DNA from: an uncultured Deferribacteraceae bacterium
GTDB lineage: Bacteria > Chrysiogenota > Deferribacteres > Deferribacterales > Mucispirillaceae
Reading direction: 5' to 3'
Assembly (NCBI GenBank): GCA_947041165.1
Contig: CAMRCY010000026.1
Location: 1-32,522, forward strand
DNA: 32,522 nucleotides
In this document: in pieces, positions 1 to 10,401 of the stretch
How positions within the stretch are numbered: the stretch's first letter is position 1
How the letters are laid out: the number at the start of each line of letters is the position of its first letter
The notes under the pieces: generated by a model
What the model was told of the DNA's origin: nothing
What the model saw: the letters and a program-made list of their open reading frames with translations, nothing else
Databases searched by the model: none
Translations under genes and position numbers: made by a program

Positions 1-129
1 ATAAATTTTCATCTATACAACATAGCTCTCAATATCATATCAAAATCATATCAAACTATTTAAAACAACTATATTAAACAATTCTGTATGACCATATCTA
101 AACTATTTAAAGTTATTTTATCTACTAAA

Positions 130-1419
130 TTACATCACATTTAAAAGCAGGTATACATTTGCAGATGTATAGTTGCCTGTTTTACTGCTTATCTGCCAAT
201 CTGTAAGTCTGATAAAATCATGCATACCTCTTTCACCCTCTTTCATTCCAACATCACCATATGGTTTGTTTAGAAGGATTGCATCAAAAAGCATCTTCTC
301 TTCATCAATATCTTTTATGTCGAACCAAAGATGTTCTTGTCCTTCATCTTCAGTGCCTTCATCTGCTGTGTATCCTAATTTCACTATAAATCTAAAATCT
401 TCACTATTTTTATGTGTATTGAAAAGTCCTGTAAAATAACCCACAGTTTCACGAGCTGCCTGTTGCATAAGGCTTGTTTCGAAACTGCTAAACATAAATA
501 CGGGGTGATCTGTTAACTCTGATTTATAATCTGCATATTCAACAGGCTTATTGTTCTTCATAGGTATGATAATAACAGCTTCGCTTGAATGAGAGTCATC
601 TCTATCATCTTCGCTACTACCCAATGTGCCTAATTGAAAAGAGTTTTGAACATTCTTAAATTCTTTTAACATAACATCAACATCTTTTGCAGGCATAAAA
701 ACTGTTCCAGCAGGTGGCATATCGTTTTCGATAATCAATTTAGCAACAGTGTTCACAAGTGTACCTATGCTATATGCGATATCTTTATCGTTGATACCGA
801 TAACCTCAACTTCAGGCAGATCTAATCTATTAAGCCCATGTGTGTGAAACCAATATTCATCACCCAGATCATTCTCGCCATGCACAGCATGTATATTATA
901 TAAATATTCTAATGATGGTAAAAGATCGAAATTAGAGTTATATCTCATCCAACGTCCACTTCTTGCAGAGCATGCTGAAAGATCTGAAAATAGTATAGAT
1001 TTAGGTGTAAGGATATTTAGTAATTTTAATTGTACTTGATAATCCTCTAATGGATCATTTTGAAATGAAGTTTCAAGAACGATAACTGTATCTTTCTTAA
1101 GAGCGTTTGCGATATCATTTTCATCTAAACTTATTTTTGTAAGTGATGAGCCTATCGTGTCTTCAAATAAATTCATAGGTGCTAATTGTATTTTAAACCC
1201 TAACTCACATTTAGCATCTTTTTCAAGAATAGATATATACTGAAGTTTTAAATCAATCTCTGCTAAAGCATCTTTACTAGCATTACTTTTATCAACTTCA
1301 CCTATCTTCAATATTGTAAAGTTTTCACTTTTACCGATACAATTTTTAACATAATCTAAACTTAAATCAATCTTATCTTCATCCACAGACACCATGCTTG
1401 AAATCTTTTTTCCACTCAT
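130..1419 (-). CDS. DUF4026/DUF2314-like hypothetical protein
   Basis: A 429-residue cytoplasmic protein with no signal peptide or membrane segment. The last ~70 residues (from about 360) look like a DUF2314 domain: an EHLWFDI segment, then acidic residues, and a conserved end around DFIRLTDWQI. The middle part (about 190-208) carries an FHTHGLNRLDLPEVEV segment typical of DUF4026 proteins as I remember that family. No enzymatic function is known for either domain, and I do not assign one. The start is supported by AGGAG six bases upstream of the ATG. It lies 42 bases downstream of topA on the same strand and could be read through from it. The family assignment comes from memory of motifs, not a search. 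Confidence 0.6.
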   Translation of the reverse strand: MSGKKISSMVSVDEDKIDLSLDYVKNCIGKSENFTILKIGEVDKSNASKDALAEIDLKLQYISILEKDAKCELGFKIQLAPMNLFEDTIGSSLTKISLDENDIANALKKDTVIVLETSFQNDPLEDYQVQLKLLNILTPKSILFSDLSACSARSGRWMRYNSNFDLLPSLEYLYNIHAVHGENDLGDEYWFHTHGLNRLDLPEVEVIGINDKDIAYSIGTLVNTVAKLIIENDMPPAGTVFMPAKDVDVMLKEFKNVQNSFQLGTLGSSEDDRDDSHSSEAVIIIPMKNNKPVEYADYKSELTDHPVFMFSSFETSLMQQAARETVGYFTGLFNTHKNSEDFRFIVKLGYTADEGTEDEGQEHLWFDIKDIDEEKMLFDAILLNKPYGDVGMKEGERGMHDFIRLTDWQISSKTGNYTSANVYLLLNVM

Positions 1420-1461
1420 AAACTACTCCTAGAATTTAATAATTTATTATAAGTAAAACTG

Positions 1462-3819
1462 CTACTTTTTCATACTCTTAGTGTTTTTACATTCAGGATA
1501 ACCCGAACACGCAATAAATGGTCCACGTCTACTTTTCTTAACAACCATAGCTTTACCACATTTATCACAAACTTCATCAGTTTCGATAACTCCATTACCT
1601 TTCGCCTCAACTGCTTTTAAATCATCACCTTCTAAAACTATATTAGCTGTGTGCTTACATTTAGGATATGCAGAACATGCTGCAAAAATACCGTTTTTGC
1701 CACCTTTAACAATTATATCTGAATTACATAAAGGACAAGGATCTCCAACCTTTTCACCTTGTGAAATGATCCTTAAAGTTCCATCTTCTTTCTTTATAAA
1801 ATTCTTAATATTCTTACATTCTGGATATCCAGAACAAGCAACTATATCACCAAATCTTGTAGATTTCATAACAAGCTCTTTACCACATAACTCGCAATCT
1901 ATACCTACAGTTTCTGCGTTGCTGTCTTCTTTTATAACGATCTCACCACTCTCTTCTCTCTCATAATTAGATGTAAACTTGCATGTCGGATAATCGGTAC
2001 ACGCAAGGAACACTCCGTTCTTACCATACTTGATGGTTAAAGGATGCTCATTACATTTAGGGCATTTTAGAGATGTTTGAAGATCAGTATAAAACTTGTC
2101 GTTACTTACAATAGATAGCTCTTTATTAAAATCTGTGTAGAAATTTTTGAGAACATCTTTCCAGTCCTCAACACCCTCTTCAACTTTATCTAACTCGCTC
2201 TCCATATAAGCAGTGAATTTTTGATCAAATACTTTTGAGAAATTTGAAACAAGCAATCTATTAACTAACCTTCCAAGCTCTGATGGAAAAAATTTCTTCT
2301 GCTTTAACTCTACATAATTTCTATCAATTATAGTAGATATAATTGAAGCGTATGTTGAAGGTCTACCTATTCCATCATTCTCTAAAACTCTTACAATAGA
2401 ACTCTCTGTATATCTTTTTGGAGGCTGAGTAAAATGTTGATGTTTATCAAACTTGTTGACTACTGCATCAGAACCCTGCTTCACATCAAATGATATAGTG
2501 CCTTTATCGCTACCTTCATCATCACTACCGTTTGCATCTTCTTCAACACTCTCTGAATATAAAGTTGTGAAACCTGCAAATTTTAAGACTCTTCCACCTA
2601 CTCTAAAATCATAAACTCCACCAGAAATTGTTACCGATGTTTGGTCGTAAATTGCGTTGCTCATTAAACTTGATACAAATCTTTCCCATATAAGTTTATA
2701 TAATTTATATTGATCATCACTTAAATGTTTTTTTACTTTATCAGGTGTGAAATGTACAGATGTAGGACGGATCGCCTCATGCGCATCTTGAACATTAGCA
2801 TTTGATTTCTTACTCTTAACTTTATACCCACCGTAGAAATCATCACCGTAACTATCAATGATATATTTTCTACCCTCTTCAATAGCATCAGGAGATAATC
2901 TTGTAGAATCTGTACGCATATATGTGATTAAACCTGTAGGACCATCATCACCTAGCTCTATCCCTTCATATAAACTTTGAGCGATCATCATAGTCTTTTT
3001 AGCTGTAAAATTTAATTTACGAATAGCCTCTTGTTGCATTCTCGATGTGATAAATGCAGGACTTGGTGACACTTTAACTTCTTTCTTTTCAACTTGTGCA
3101 ATCTTAAAATCTTTAGGCATATCAGCGATAATAGCTAATGCACCCTCTTCATTACTAATAACTGCTTTTTTACCTTGAATCTTATCTAACTTAGCTTTTA
3201 GAACACCAGCTTTTGAACCGTTTTCAGATACTGTGAACTCACTCTCTATTGACCATGATTCGGTAGTTGTAAATTTTTCAATCTCATCTTCTCTCTCACA
3301 GATCATCTTTAAGGCAACCGATTGAACTCGTCCTGCTGATAATCCTGGCTTCAATGGTTTCCATAAAAGTGGCGATACTAAATATCCAACTAACCTATCT
3401 AGAATTCTTCTTGATTGTTGTGCGTTCACACGATTGATATTTATATCAATAGGATTATTTATACCCTCTAGGACACCTTTCTTAGTTATCTCATTAAATA
3501 AAACCCGTGTGATGAATTTACCTTTTCCAGCAACTTGACTTGCAATATGCCACGCAATAGCCTCTCCCTCACGATCTGGATCGGGAGCTAGAAATATCTT
3601 GTCAGCTTTCTTTGCCTCAGATTTAAGAAGTTTAATTATCTTCTCTTTACCGTCTATTACAGTATATTTTGGTTCAAAATTGTTCTCTATATCAACTCCC
3701 AGTTCACTTCCTGGAAGATCAATAATATGACCAACTGATGCAATTACTCTATACTCGCTACCTAAATACTTTTCAATCGTCCGAGCTTTCGCTGGTGACT
3801 CAACTATTACTAAATTCAT
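1462..3819 (-). CDS. topA: DNA topoisomerase I (type IA)
   Basis: Relaxes negatively supercoiled DNA by cutting one strand through a 5'-phosphotyrosyl bond. The N-terminus has the TOPRIM domain (VESPAKA at 6-12, DPDREGE at 80-86). The catalytic tyrosine is Tyr300 in ITYMRTDSTRLSP. The toroid domains follow to about 580. The C-terminus holds four Cys4 zinc ribbons at about 586-613, 642-668, 695-721 and 751-777, each ending in a Y-P-x-C-K-type motif. At 785 residues it is full length. The start has AGGTAAAG upstream. It sits after dprA, a common bacterial pairing, in a minus-strand run that begins at secA. An acidic serine/aspartate-rich insert lies at about 425-440. Confidence 0.97.
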   Translation of the reverse strand: MNLVIVESPAKARTIEKYLGSEYRVIASVGHIIDLPGSELGVDIENNFEPKYTVIDGKEKIIKLLKSEAKKADKIFLAPDPDREGEAIAWHIASQVAGKGKFITRVLFNEITKKGVLEGINNPIDININRVNAQQSRRILDRLVGYLVSPLLWKPLKPGLSAGRVQSVALKMICEREDEIEKFTTTESWSIESEFTVSENGSKAGVLKAKLDKIQGKKAVISNEEGALAIIADMPKDFKIAQVEKKEVKVSPSPAFITSRMQQEAIRKLNFTAKKTMMIAQSLYEGIELGDDGPTGLITYMRTDSTRLSPDAIEEGRKYIIDSYGDDFYGGYKVKSKKSNANVQDAHEAIRPTSVHFTPDKVKKHLSDDQYKLYKLIWERFVSSLMSNAIYDQTSVTISGGVYDFRVGGRVLKFAGFTTLYSESVEEDANGSDDEGSDKGTISFDVKQGSDAVVNKFDKHQHFTQPPKRYTESSIVRVLENDGIGRPSTYASIISTIIDRNYVELKQKKFFPSELGRLVNRLLVSNFSKVFDQKFTAYMESELDKVEEGVEDWKDVLKNFYTDFNKELSIVSNDKFYTDLQTSLKCPKCNEHPLTIKYGKNGVFLACTDYPTCKFTSNYEREESGEIVIKEDSNAETVGIDCELCGKELVMKSTRFGDIVACSGYPECKNIKNFIKKEDGTLRIISQGEKVGDPCPLCNSDIIVKGGKNGIFAACSAYPKCKHTANIVLEGDDLKAVEAKGNGVIETDEVCDKCGKAMVVKKSRRGPFIACSGYPECKNTKSMKK

Positions 3820-3885
3820 TGTACACTTTACCTATCATTAATTATCGAAATAAATCAGCTACATAGCAAATTAATCAATACAATA

Positions 3886-5013
3886 TTAAACACAACTATA
3901 ATATTTATGATCTTTATCTTTATAAATATACCCTTCTATTTCCAGTTCCGTTAAGACAGATAAAACATCAATAACCTGCATATTCAATCTAAGACATAAC
4001 GAATCTATATCATGCGCACCTAAAATAATTACCTTATATATGCTGTGTTTCAATGCATTATTAAATACAGGGATCTCATTATTTTTTATAACATCTGATT
4101 TTTTAACACAACTATCATCTACAAATAGATATTTGAATTCTTCCAATATGTCAAGATAGTTTTCAATAAGTTTAGCACCTTCCTTAATTAACTTGTTTGT
4201 AGCCGAGTTAAATGCTGATGGAAAGTTTGGTACTGCGAAAACTTCTCTATTCTGTTCAACTGCAAATCTGCAAGTGATTAACGATCCACTTCTAGGTGAT
4301 GCTTCTATTACAACTATCCCTAACGATAAGCCAGATATAATTCTGTTTCTTCGTGGAAAATTTGTCGCAAGTGGTGGCTCTTCTAATGAAAACTCCGTAA
4401 CAAATAAACCGTTCTCTAAAACTTGATCGATATGTTTAATGTGTTGCTTAGGATACATATTTAAATATCCAGAACCTAGAACTGCAATAGTTGATCCTCT
4501 GCTTACTGCTCCAAGATGCGCTACGATGTCTATTCCTAGTGCGAAACCTGATACAACTGTAAATCCAATTGATGCTAAATCTGCTGATAATTTTCTAGTA
4601 AACTCTTCTGATATTCTGCTACACTTTCTTGCACCAACAATACCAACCGTTGTAGCATTTAATAAAGATACATCGCCTTTACAATATAAATATGGTGGAG
4701 GAGAAGAGATCTCTTTTAATAATTTAGGGTAGTTCTCATCTTCTAATGTAACAATTTCAACTTTATGTTTAGCCGATAATTCTAGCTCATGATCGATAAA
4801 CTTTTTATCATACTCTGATGTGATAATACGTTTTGCAATGGTTGGCGATAATCCGTATGATTGTAACTCTTCAAAAGTTAACCCCGATGCACCACTTATA
4901 GTGTTGCGATCAATGTATAAGTTATGGATTAAAGCATCGGTCATGCCTTTAACTGATTTTAAAGCTAAATAATCGTAGATCAAACTTTCTTTATCAATAT
5001 TATTATTTGGCAT
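3886..5013 (-). CDS. dprA: DNA-processing protein DprA (Smf family)
   Basis: DprA binds incoming single-stranded DNA and loads RecA during natural transformation. The family is also found in bacteria not known to be competent. The Rossmann-like core is clear: GIVGARKCS at about 124-132, SGFALGID at 155-162, PRRNRIISGLS at 220-230 and SGSLITCRFA at 242-251. The N-terminal region is helical and resembles the HhH/SAM-like extension. The last ~60 residues look like the winged-helix domain many DprA proteins carry. Length (375) is normal. The ATG has AAGG upstream and starts 13 bases after the lolA stop, so lolA-dprA-topA is probably one transcript. Confidence 0.95.
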   Translation of the reverse strand: MPNNNIDKESLIYDYLALKSVKGMTDALIHNLYIDRNTISGASGLTFEELQSYGLSPTIAKRIITSEYDKKFIDHELELSAKHKVEIVTLEDENYPKLLKEISSPPPYLYCKGDVSLLNATTVGIVGARKCSRISEEFTRKLSADLASIGFTVVSGFALGIDIVAHLGAVSRGSTIAVLGSGYLNMYPKQHIKHIDQVLENGLFVTEFSLEEPPLATNFPRRNRIISGLSLGIVVIEASPRSGSLITCRFAVEQNREVFAVPNFPSAFNSATNKLIKEGAKLIENYLDILEEFKYLFVDDSCVKKSDVIKNNEIPVFNNALKHSIYKVIILGAHDIDSLCLRLNMQVIDVLSVLTELEIEGYIYKDKDHKYYSCV

Positions 5014-5026
5014 GATCTATACCTTT

Positions 5027-5623
5027 CTAATATTCAAAAACTGAAGTATTGTCTGGCACAGTTTTCTTGAAAACAGTTTCGTCAATATTACCGTTGTAAA
5101 CCATTTCACTAAATTTAATCTCTACCTTGTTGCCATCAAAATCATAACTTACTATAGACTCAATATATGAGCCTTTAATAAATATTTCAATATATTTAGC
5201 TCCTATATCACCTATCGGATGAAGAGTTATTTTATCCCCAACTACAACCGTTTTGAATTTACTATTTATAATTGATAAGTCCATTAACATCTGTAGTAAC
5301 ACATTCTCAGATATTGAGAAATCTTTGTATACAACAAGCTGACTGTTTAAACTATCGTAATACTCTAACTTATCTTGTGAGAAAAGATACCAACTGTCTT
5401 GTGGTTTAGTGTAATCCCATAAAGCATACTTTTTAGATATAATGGTTAAATTACCTTCATATATATCCTCGCCAAAATCAACTATCTCATTCACTTGAAT
5501 AAAGTTGGCTTTGATACTTTTTATGTTAGCGATATTTCTGAGAAAATACTCAGCATCAGTTAACGCATATAAATTTGTCGTAACCATGAGAGAGATAAAA
5601 ATATATAAAATAAACTTTTTCAT
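5027..5623 (-). CDS. lolA: Periplasmic lipoprotein carrier LolA
   Basis: LolA carries lipoproteins across the periplasm from LolCDE to the outer membrane. The protein starts with MKKFILYIF, a typical signal peptide of about 20 residues ending LYA, so it is exported and cleaved. The mature part has the LolA pattern: an ADF/ANFIQ-like strand (IKANFIQ), then YEGNLTII, YALWDYTKP and a C-terminal VEIKFSEM strand. I chose the ATG at 5623 (198 residues) because GGGA lies six bases before it and translation begins directly with MKK. An ATG at 5635 would add four residues. It lies between secA and dprA, about 65 bases after the secA stop. It indicates an outer membrane. Confidence 0.85.
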   Translation of the reverse strand: MKKFILYIFISLMVTTNLYALTDAEYFLRNIANIKSIKANFIQVNEIVDFGEDIYEGNLTIISKKYALWDYTKPQDSWYLFSQDKLEYYDSLNSQLVVYKDFSISENVLLQMLMDLSIINSKFKTVVVGDKITLHPIGDIGAKYIEIFIKGSYIESIVSYDFDGNKVEIKFSEMVYNGNIDETVFKKTVPDNTSVFEY

Positions 5624-5687
5624 AAACATTCCCATTGAAATTTATTAAGATTAAATAATAGCAAACTTACAGCTGTATAATACAAAA

Positions 5688-8303
5688 CTACACTCCGTGA
5701 CAGTTCTTAAATTTCTTACCCGATCCACAATGACAAGGATCATTCCTGCCAACTTTAGGCTCAACTCTTCTAACAGGTACAACTTTTTTAACATTTCCTG
5801 AAGCTCTGCCTGATCTACCTGTTTGGCTTACTTGACTGCTTTCTGCACCAGCACTCTCTTTTAATTTAACAGCATTACTTTTCTCTAACTTTTTCATGCG
5901 ATCTTCTTCATTACTGTTTTGACTGATCTTAACGTGCATGATAAGTCTGATACTCTCTTTTTTAATTCTGTGTAACATATCTGCAAAAAGTGTGAACGCC
6001 TCTTTTTTAAACTCTGTTAATGGATCTTTCTGTCCATATCCTCTAAGCCCTACTGAATCTCTTAGATGATCCATCTGTAGTAAATGATCTTTCCATTTGC
6101 TATCTATACTATTAATTAATAGGTATCTTATTAAATCTTTAAAATGTGATCCTAACTCTTCTTTCTTATCTGTTAATTTTAATGAAAATTCATACGACAA
6201 ATCTTGAACTGATTTCATCAAATCTCTATTATTTAACTTATTCACATCTAAATCATAATTAAATATTCTGTGGAAAATAGTCTTAAACTCTTCTAACTCT
6301 TCATCATTAATTCTGCTACTTGAGAAATCATCTACTAGTGCTGATAAAGTTTCTGTTGCAAGCTCAATAACTATCTTCTCTAAATTTTCACCGATCAATA
6401 TCTCTTTTCTTAGATCATATATAACTTTACGTTGATTGTTTGACACATCATCATATTCAAGCAGGTGTTTACGCATCTCAAAGTGCATAGACTCAACTTT
6501 TTTCTGTGCACCTTCAATAGCTCTATTTAATACCGAATGTGATAACGGCTCTCCTTCTAAAGAACTATATCTCGCCATAAATCCTTTTAACTTATCCATA
6601 CCAAATATACGAAGAAGATCATCATCCATCGATAAGAAAAATCTTGATTCTCCGTTATCACCTTGACGACCAGATCTTCCTCTTAACTGGTTATCTATTC
6701 TTCTTGATTCATGTCTTTCTGTTCCTAGAATATATAAACCACCGATCTCTTCAACACCCTCACCTAACTTAATATCTGTTCCACGTCCTGCCATGTTTGT
6801 AGCTATTGTGATAGCACCAATTTGTCCAGCATTTTTAATTATAGCAGATTCATGTTCATGATTTTTTGCATTCAACACATCATGCTTAATACCTTTTTTA
6901 TTTAGAAAGTTAGATATATACTCTGACTTTTCAATCGATACAGTACCGATCAACACAGGTTGACCTTTCTCATGAATTCTCACAATCTCTTCAGATATCG
7001 CTTCATACTTCTCTTTAATTGTTGCAAATATAAGATCAGGATTATCCATACGTAACATCTTTCTGTGAGTTGGAACTGGGATTACTTCTAATCCATAAAT
7101 CTGTCTTAACTCTGATGCTTCAGTGAGTGCAGTACCTGTCATTCCTGATAACTTTTCATACATTCTAAAATAGTTTTGATATGTTATAGATGCGTATGTT
7201 TGATTTTCTTCATTTATCTTAACGCCCTCTTTAGCTTCTAATGCTTGATGAAGCCCATCTGAATATCTTCGCCCTTGCATCATTCTTCCAGTAAATTCAT
7301 CAATAATAATAACTTGATTATCGTTTACAACATAATCTACATCTTTCTTAAATATAGCGTGTGCTTTTAGAGCGTTATTTACAAAATGGATACTGTTAAC
7401 ATTTTCAGCACTATATAAATTATCTATATTCATTTTTGCTTCACAAACATTTATACCCTCTTCGGTAAGTTTTGCCTGTCTGCGTTTCTCTTCAATAGTA
7501 TAATGTATCTCTGGTTGTAAATCTTTAACAACTTCGTTGATAGCTACATATTGATTGTTCGTATCACCAGTTGGACCAGAAATAATTAAAGGCGTTCTTG
7601 CTTCATCAATTAATATTGAGTCAACCTCATCGACCATCGCAAAATTTAAAGTTCGTTGAACATATTGGTTGTAATCGTAACGCATGTTATCACGAAGATA
7701 ATCAAACCCAAACTCACTGTTTGTACCGTATACAATATCACAGTTATAAGCTGATTTACGATCTATCTCTTTAGTTGTTGTTGTGAATTCATCTTTCTTA
7801 TCCCAAACGATTTCTAACGATATACTACTTCCGATTACAGCAACAGATAAACCTAACGATAGATATATAGGTGACATCCACAACGCATCACGTTTAGCTA
7901 AATAATCGTTCACTGTAACAAGATGCACACCTTTACCAGATAATGCATTTAATGATAAAGCTAAAGTCGCAACTAAAGTTTTACCCTCACCTGTTTTCAT
8001 CTCAGATATCTTTCCAGAGTGTAGAACTATACCCCCGATTAACTGTACATCAAAATGTCGCATATTTAATGTACGCTTAGAGATCTCTCTTACAACTGCG
8101 AAAACTTCGCACATAATATCGTTTAGAGATTCTCCAGCAGAAAGCCTTGCTTTAAAATATTCGCCCTTATTTTCTAGATCATCTAATGATAATCCTAATA
8201 AAGAGTCTTCATATGAGTTGATCTCATTAACCTTTGGAGTAAGTTTTTTTACTATTTTTTCAGGAGTTATAGTAAAAACTTTATCTAATATTGATTTAAA
8301 CAT
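5688..8303 (-). CDS. secA: Preprotein translocase ATPase SecA
   Basis: The motor ATPase that drives preproteins through SecYEG at the inner membrane. Walker A is GEGKT at 105-109 and Walker B is DEVD at 225-228, followed by the family signature [12 protein letters not shown]. The preprotein cross-linking domain and second nucleotide-binding fold follow ([26 protein letters not shown]). The C-terminus ends in the SEC-C zinc motif [13 protein letters not shown] (about 857-869), which binds SecB or the ribosome in relatives. At 871 residues it is a normal single-copy SecA. The ATG has AAGGTG upstream and a promoter at 8350-8378. It is the first gene of the secA-lolA-dprA-topA run. Confidence 0.98.
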   Translation of the reverse strand: MFKSILDKVFTITPEKIVKKLTPKVNEINSYEDSLLGLSLDDLENKGEYFKARLSAGESLNDIMCEVFAVVREISKRTLNMRHFDVQLIGGIVLHSGKISEMKTGEGKTLVATLALSLNALSGKGVHLVTVNDYLAKRDALWMSPIYLSLGLSVAVIGSSISLEIVWDKKDEFTTTTKEIDRKSAYNCDIVYGTNSEFGFDYLRDNMRYDYNQYVQRTLNFAMVDEVDSILIDEARTPLIISGPTGDTNNQYVAINEVVKDLQPEIHYTIEEKRRQAKLTEEGINVCEAKMNIDNLYSAENVNSIHFVNNALKAHAIFKKDVDYVVNDNQVIIIDEFTGRMMQGRRYSDGLHQALEAKEGVKINEENQTYASITYQNYFRMYEKLSGMTGTALTEASELRQIYGLEVIPVPTHRKMLRMDNPDLIFATIKEKYEAISEEIVRIHEKGQPVLIGTVSIEKSEYISNFLNKKGIKHDVLNAKNHEHESAIIKNAGQIGAITIATNMAGRGTDIKLGEGVEEIGGLYILGTERHESRRIDNQLRGRSGRQGDNGESRFFLSMDDDLLRIFGMDKLKGFMARYSSLEGEPLSHSVLNRAIEGAQKKVESMHFEMRKHLLEYDDVSNNQRKVIYDLRKEILIGENLEKIVIELATETLSALVDDFSSSRINDEELEEFKTIFHRIFNYDLDVNKLNNRDLMKSVQDLSYEFSLKLTDKKEELGSHFKDLIRYLLINSIDSKWKDHLLQMDHLRDSVGLRGYGQKDPLTEFKKEAFTLFADMLHRIKKESIRLIMHVKISQNSNEEDRMKKLEKSNAVKLKESAGAESSQVSQTGRSGRASGNVKKVVPVRRVEPKVGRNDPCHCGSGKKFKNCHGV

Positions 8304-8349
8304 ATTTCGAGTTACACCTTTTATATTGTTGTTTTTTCGTTAATCTAGT

Positions 8350-8378
8350 ATTATAATATCATTATTGCTTAAATGCAA
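8350..8378 (-). promoter_or_regulatory. Promoter for the secA operon
   Basis: On the minus strand a perfect -10 box TATAAT (8355-8350) lies exactly 17 bases after TTGCAT (8378-8373), a weak -35. Transcription would start near 8343, giving a leader of about 40 bases before the secA ATG at 8303. No other promoter this good is visible between secA and the divergent hisB gene. Confidence 0.6.
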
Positions 8379-8445
8379 GATAACAATAACTATAAATACC
8401 AAACCACTTATTAGTAGTAAAAAATAATACACAGGTTACAAAACA

Positions 8446-9027
8446 ATGAAAAGATATTCAAACCAAGTTAGAAAAAGTAATGAAACAGATATTAAACTAG
8501 AATTAACGCTAGAAAAAGGTAGTGCAAATATCGACACTTCTGTTCCATTTCTAGATCACATGTTAAACCTTTTATCTCTGCACTCTGGTTTTGCATTAAA
8601 TGTAAAAGCGACTGGCGATACCGACATCGATTATCATCACACTGTTGAAGATATCGGAATTCTACTCGGTAAAGCTTTCTATGAGGCGGCAGGTGATAAA
8701 GTTGGTATTAGACGTTACGGACACTCTATACTACCGATGGATGAAGCGTTAATTGAAACAGCTATTGATTTTGGTGGTAGACCATTCCTTGTATTTAATG
8801 CTGAATTTAACTCAACTAAAATAGGCGAATTCGATATTGAACTTGTTGAAGAGTTTTTCACAGCTTTTACTAATAACGCAAAAATGAACCTACACATCAA
8901 TATGCGTTACGGAAAAAACTCGCATCACATCGTTGAAGGAATGTTTAAATCATTAGCAAAATCTCTCGCTATGGCATTAGAGGTTATATCAAACGATCTT
9001 GCATCAACTAAAGGGGTTTTAGAGTAA
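8446..9027 (+). CDS. hisB: Imidazoleglycerol-phosphate dehydratase
   Basis: Removes water from imidazole glycerol phosphate in histidine synthesis; cytoplasmic and manganese dependent. Signatures are FLDHML (35-40), HHTVEDIGI (64-72) and HHIVEGMFKSLAKSL near residue 165. These supply the metal-binding His and Glu residues. At 193 residues it is the monofunctional form, without the N-terminal histidinol-phosphatase domain found in enterobacterial HisB. It is the first gene of hisB-hisH-hisA-pgpA-cinA. AGGTT precedes the ATG. The hisH start follows four bases after its stop. Confidence 0.96.
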   Translation: MKRYSNQVRKSNETDIKLELTLEKGSANIDTSVPFLDHMLNLLSLHSGFALNVKATGDTDIDYHHTVEDIGILLGKAFYEAAGDKVGIRRYGHSILPMDEALIETAIDFGGRPFLVFNAEFNSTKIGEFDIELVEEFFTAFTNNAKMNLHINMRYGKNSHHIVEGMFKSLAKSLAMALEVISNDLASTKGVLE

Positions 9028-9031
9028 TATT

Positions 9032-9637
9032 ATGATAACAGTAGTAGATTATGGTGCAAGCAATTTAAAATCTGTTGAGAAAGCGTTTAAGAATTTAGGA
9101 CACGACGTTACAATTACTAACGATTATAAACTGATAGAAAGTGCAGATAAATTAGTGTTGCCTGGAAACGGTACTTTCGGCGATTGTGTAAGTAACCTTA
9201 AAAACCTAAACATATACGACTCGATCAAAGAGTTTATCGCTAAAGAAAGATATTTTTTAGGGATATGTATAGGTATGCAAGTTTTAGCTGATACTGGTAA
9301 CGAGTTTGGAATTCATAACGGATTTGGACTGATCGCTGGAAAAGTAGAAAAATTTGAACTTGAAAAAAAATATAAGATACCGCATATCGGGTGGAACATG
9401 GTGAAATATAATGAGGGTTCTAAACTGTTTAACGGAATTGACAACAACTCTCACTTCTATTTCGTGCATTCATACCATTTCGATGTTGAAGATAAGAAAA
9501 ATATTTCATCAAAAACAGAGTATGGAATAGAGTTTGTTTCATCAATAGAATATAATAATATATTAGGCACACAGTTTCATCCTGAGAAAAGTCAGAAAGT
9601 AGGACTTAAATTGTTAGAGAATTTTTGTAAACTATAA
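9032..9637 (+). CDS. hisH: Imidazole glycerol phosphate synthase, glutaminase subunit
   Basis: The class I glutamine amidotransferase partner of HisF; it releases ammonia from glutamine for imidazole ring formation. The catalytic triad is visible: Cys79 in GICIGMQ, His183 and Glu185 in FHPEKS. The oxyanion region reads PGNGTFGDC where most homologues have PGVGAF, a mild variation. Length (201) is normal. No hisF is present in the window, so its partner must be elsewhere. The gene is followed at once by the repeat array at 9652-10060, which separates it from hisA. Confidence 0.95.
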   Translation: MITVVDYGASNLKSVEKAFKNLGHDVTITNDYKLIESADKLVLPGNGTFGDCVSNLKNLNIYDSIKEFIAKERYFLGICIGMQVLADTGNEFGIHNGFGLIAGKVEKFELEKKYKIPHIGWNMVKYNEGSKLFNGIDNNSHFYFVHSYHFDVEDKKNISSKTEYGIEFVSSIEYNNILGTQFHPEKSQKVGLKLLENFCKL

Positions 9638-9651
9638 AAAGTTGGCGAGTT

Positions 9652-10060
9652 TGGCAACATTGGTGCGAGTGGCAACATTGGTGCGAGTGGCAATATTGGT
9701 GCGTTCAGCAAAGTTTGTGCATTCAGCAAAGTTTGTGCATTCAGCAAATGTTTGTGTATTCGGCAAAGTTTGTGCATTCAGCAAAGTTTGTGCGTTCGGT
9801 AAAGTTTGTGCGTTCGGGAAAGTTTGTACGTTTAGCATAGTTTGTGTATTCTACAAAGTTTGTGCATTCAGCAAATGTTTGTGCATTCAGCAAAGTTTGT
9901 GCGTTCGGGAAAGTTTGTGCGTTCAGCAAATGTTTGTGTATTCGGCAAAGTTTGTGTATTCGGCAAAGTTTGTGCGTTCGGTAAAGTTTGTGCATTCAGC
10001 AAAGTTCGTGCGTTTAGTAAAGTTTGTGCGAACTGGTGCGAGTGGCAATATTGGTGCGTT
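9652..10060 (+). repeat. 18-bp minisatellite array between hisH and hisA
   Basis: Twenty-one head-to-tail units span 9652-10032. The commonest form is GCAAAGTTTGTGCATTCA (18 bases). Three units (starting near 9742, 9869 and 9923) have one extra T (GCAAATGTTTGTG) and are 19 bases. The first three units use a different variant, GGCAACATTGGTGCGAGT. The same variant returns after unit 21, so a 26-base sequence (GGTGCGAGTGGCAATATTGG and the following GTGCGTT-type end) occurs at both 9680-9705 and 10035-10060 and brackets the array. No unit has a stop codon in any forward frame, which makes long but meaningless open frames. A decayed tail with scattered similar units runs on to about 10207. The array differs in composition (GT-rich on this strand) from its surroundings. 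Confidence 0.9.
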
Positions 10061-10240
10061 TGACGAGTTCATAAGTTCACAATCATCAAAGTTGTGCGAG
10101 TCGGTAAAATAGATTTCGTGTAAGCTTGGAGTTTGACAAGTTCTGTGCATAACAAAAGTTCGCATAATCAAAAATTGTGCGTTTAGCATAGTTCGGTGTG
10201 GTACAAAATTTAGCTAGGCAAAATCAACAATACACATTTT
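10061..10240 (+). repeat. Degenerate tail of the 18-bp array
   Basis: This stretch has no gene. It contains pieces that resemble eroded copies of the 18-bp unit, such as CAAAGTTGTGCGAGTC, CAAAAGTTCGCATAAT, AAAATTGTGCGTTTAG and CATAGTTCGGTGTG. After about 10207 the sequence becomes ordinary AT-rich leader that runs into the 70-bp hisA-start repeats. Confidence 0.6.
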
Positions 10241-10380
10241 AGATATAATTACGAGAAAGATTTGATAATTATTACAGCGAATAAAGTAATATACATTTTA
10301 GATACATTTTAGATATAATTACGAGAAAGATTTGATAATTATTACAGCGAATAAAATAATATACATTTTAGATACAATTT
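10241..10380 (+). repeat. Two extra 70-bp copies of the hisA start region
   Basis: Blocks at 10241-10310 and 10311-10380 are tandem copies (period exactly 70) of the segment that begins at 10381 and contains the hisA ribosome binding site, TTG start and first codons. The start triplets fall at 10262, 10332 and 10402 (real). The copied starts open 16-residue frames ending at 10312 and 10382. The two extra copies read ACGAG where the functional copy reads AGGAG, so their ribosome binding site is weakened. ATTTTAGA repeats at the edges are a plausible slippage point. Confidence 0.88.
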
Positions 10381-10401
10381 AGACATGATTAGGAGAAAGA
10401 T

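Noticed and set aside
9652-10060. CRISPR array
   Set aside because: Units are head to tail with no unique spacers between them, and no cas genes are present.
9642-10112. A 156-codon open frame (and reverse-strand frames) across the 18-bp array
   Set aside because: The repeat unit lacks stops in all forward frames, so open frames arise automatically. The 19-base units shift the frame, the start is TTG without a ribosome site, and the translation is only repeat.
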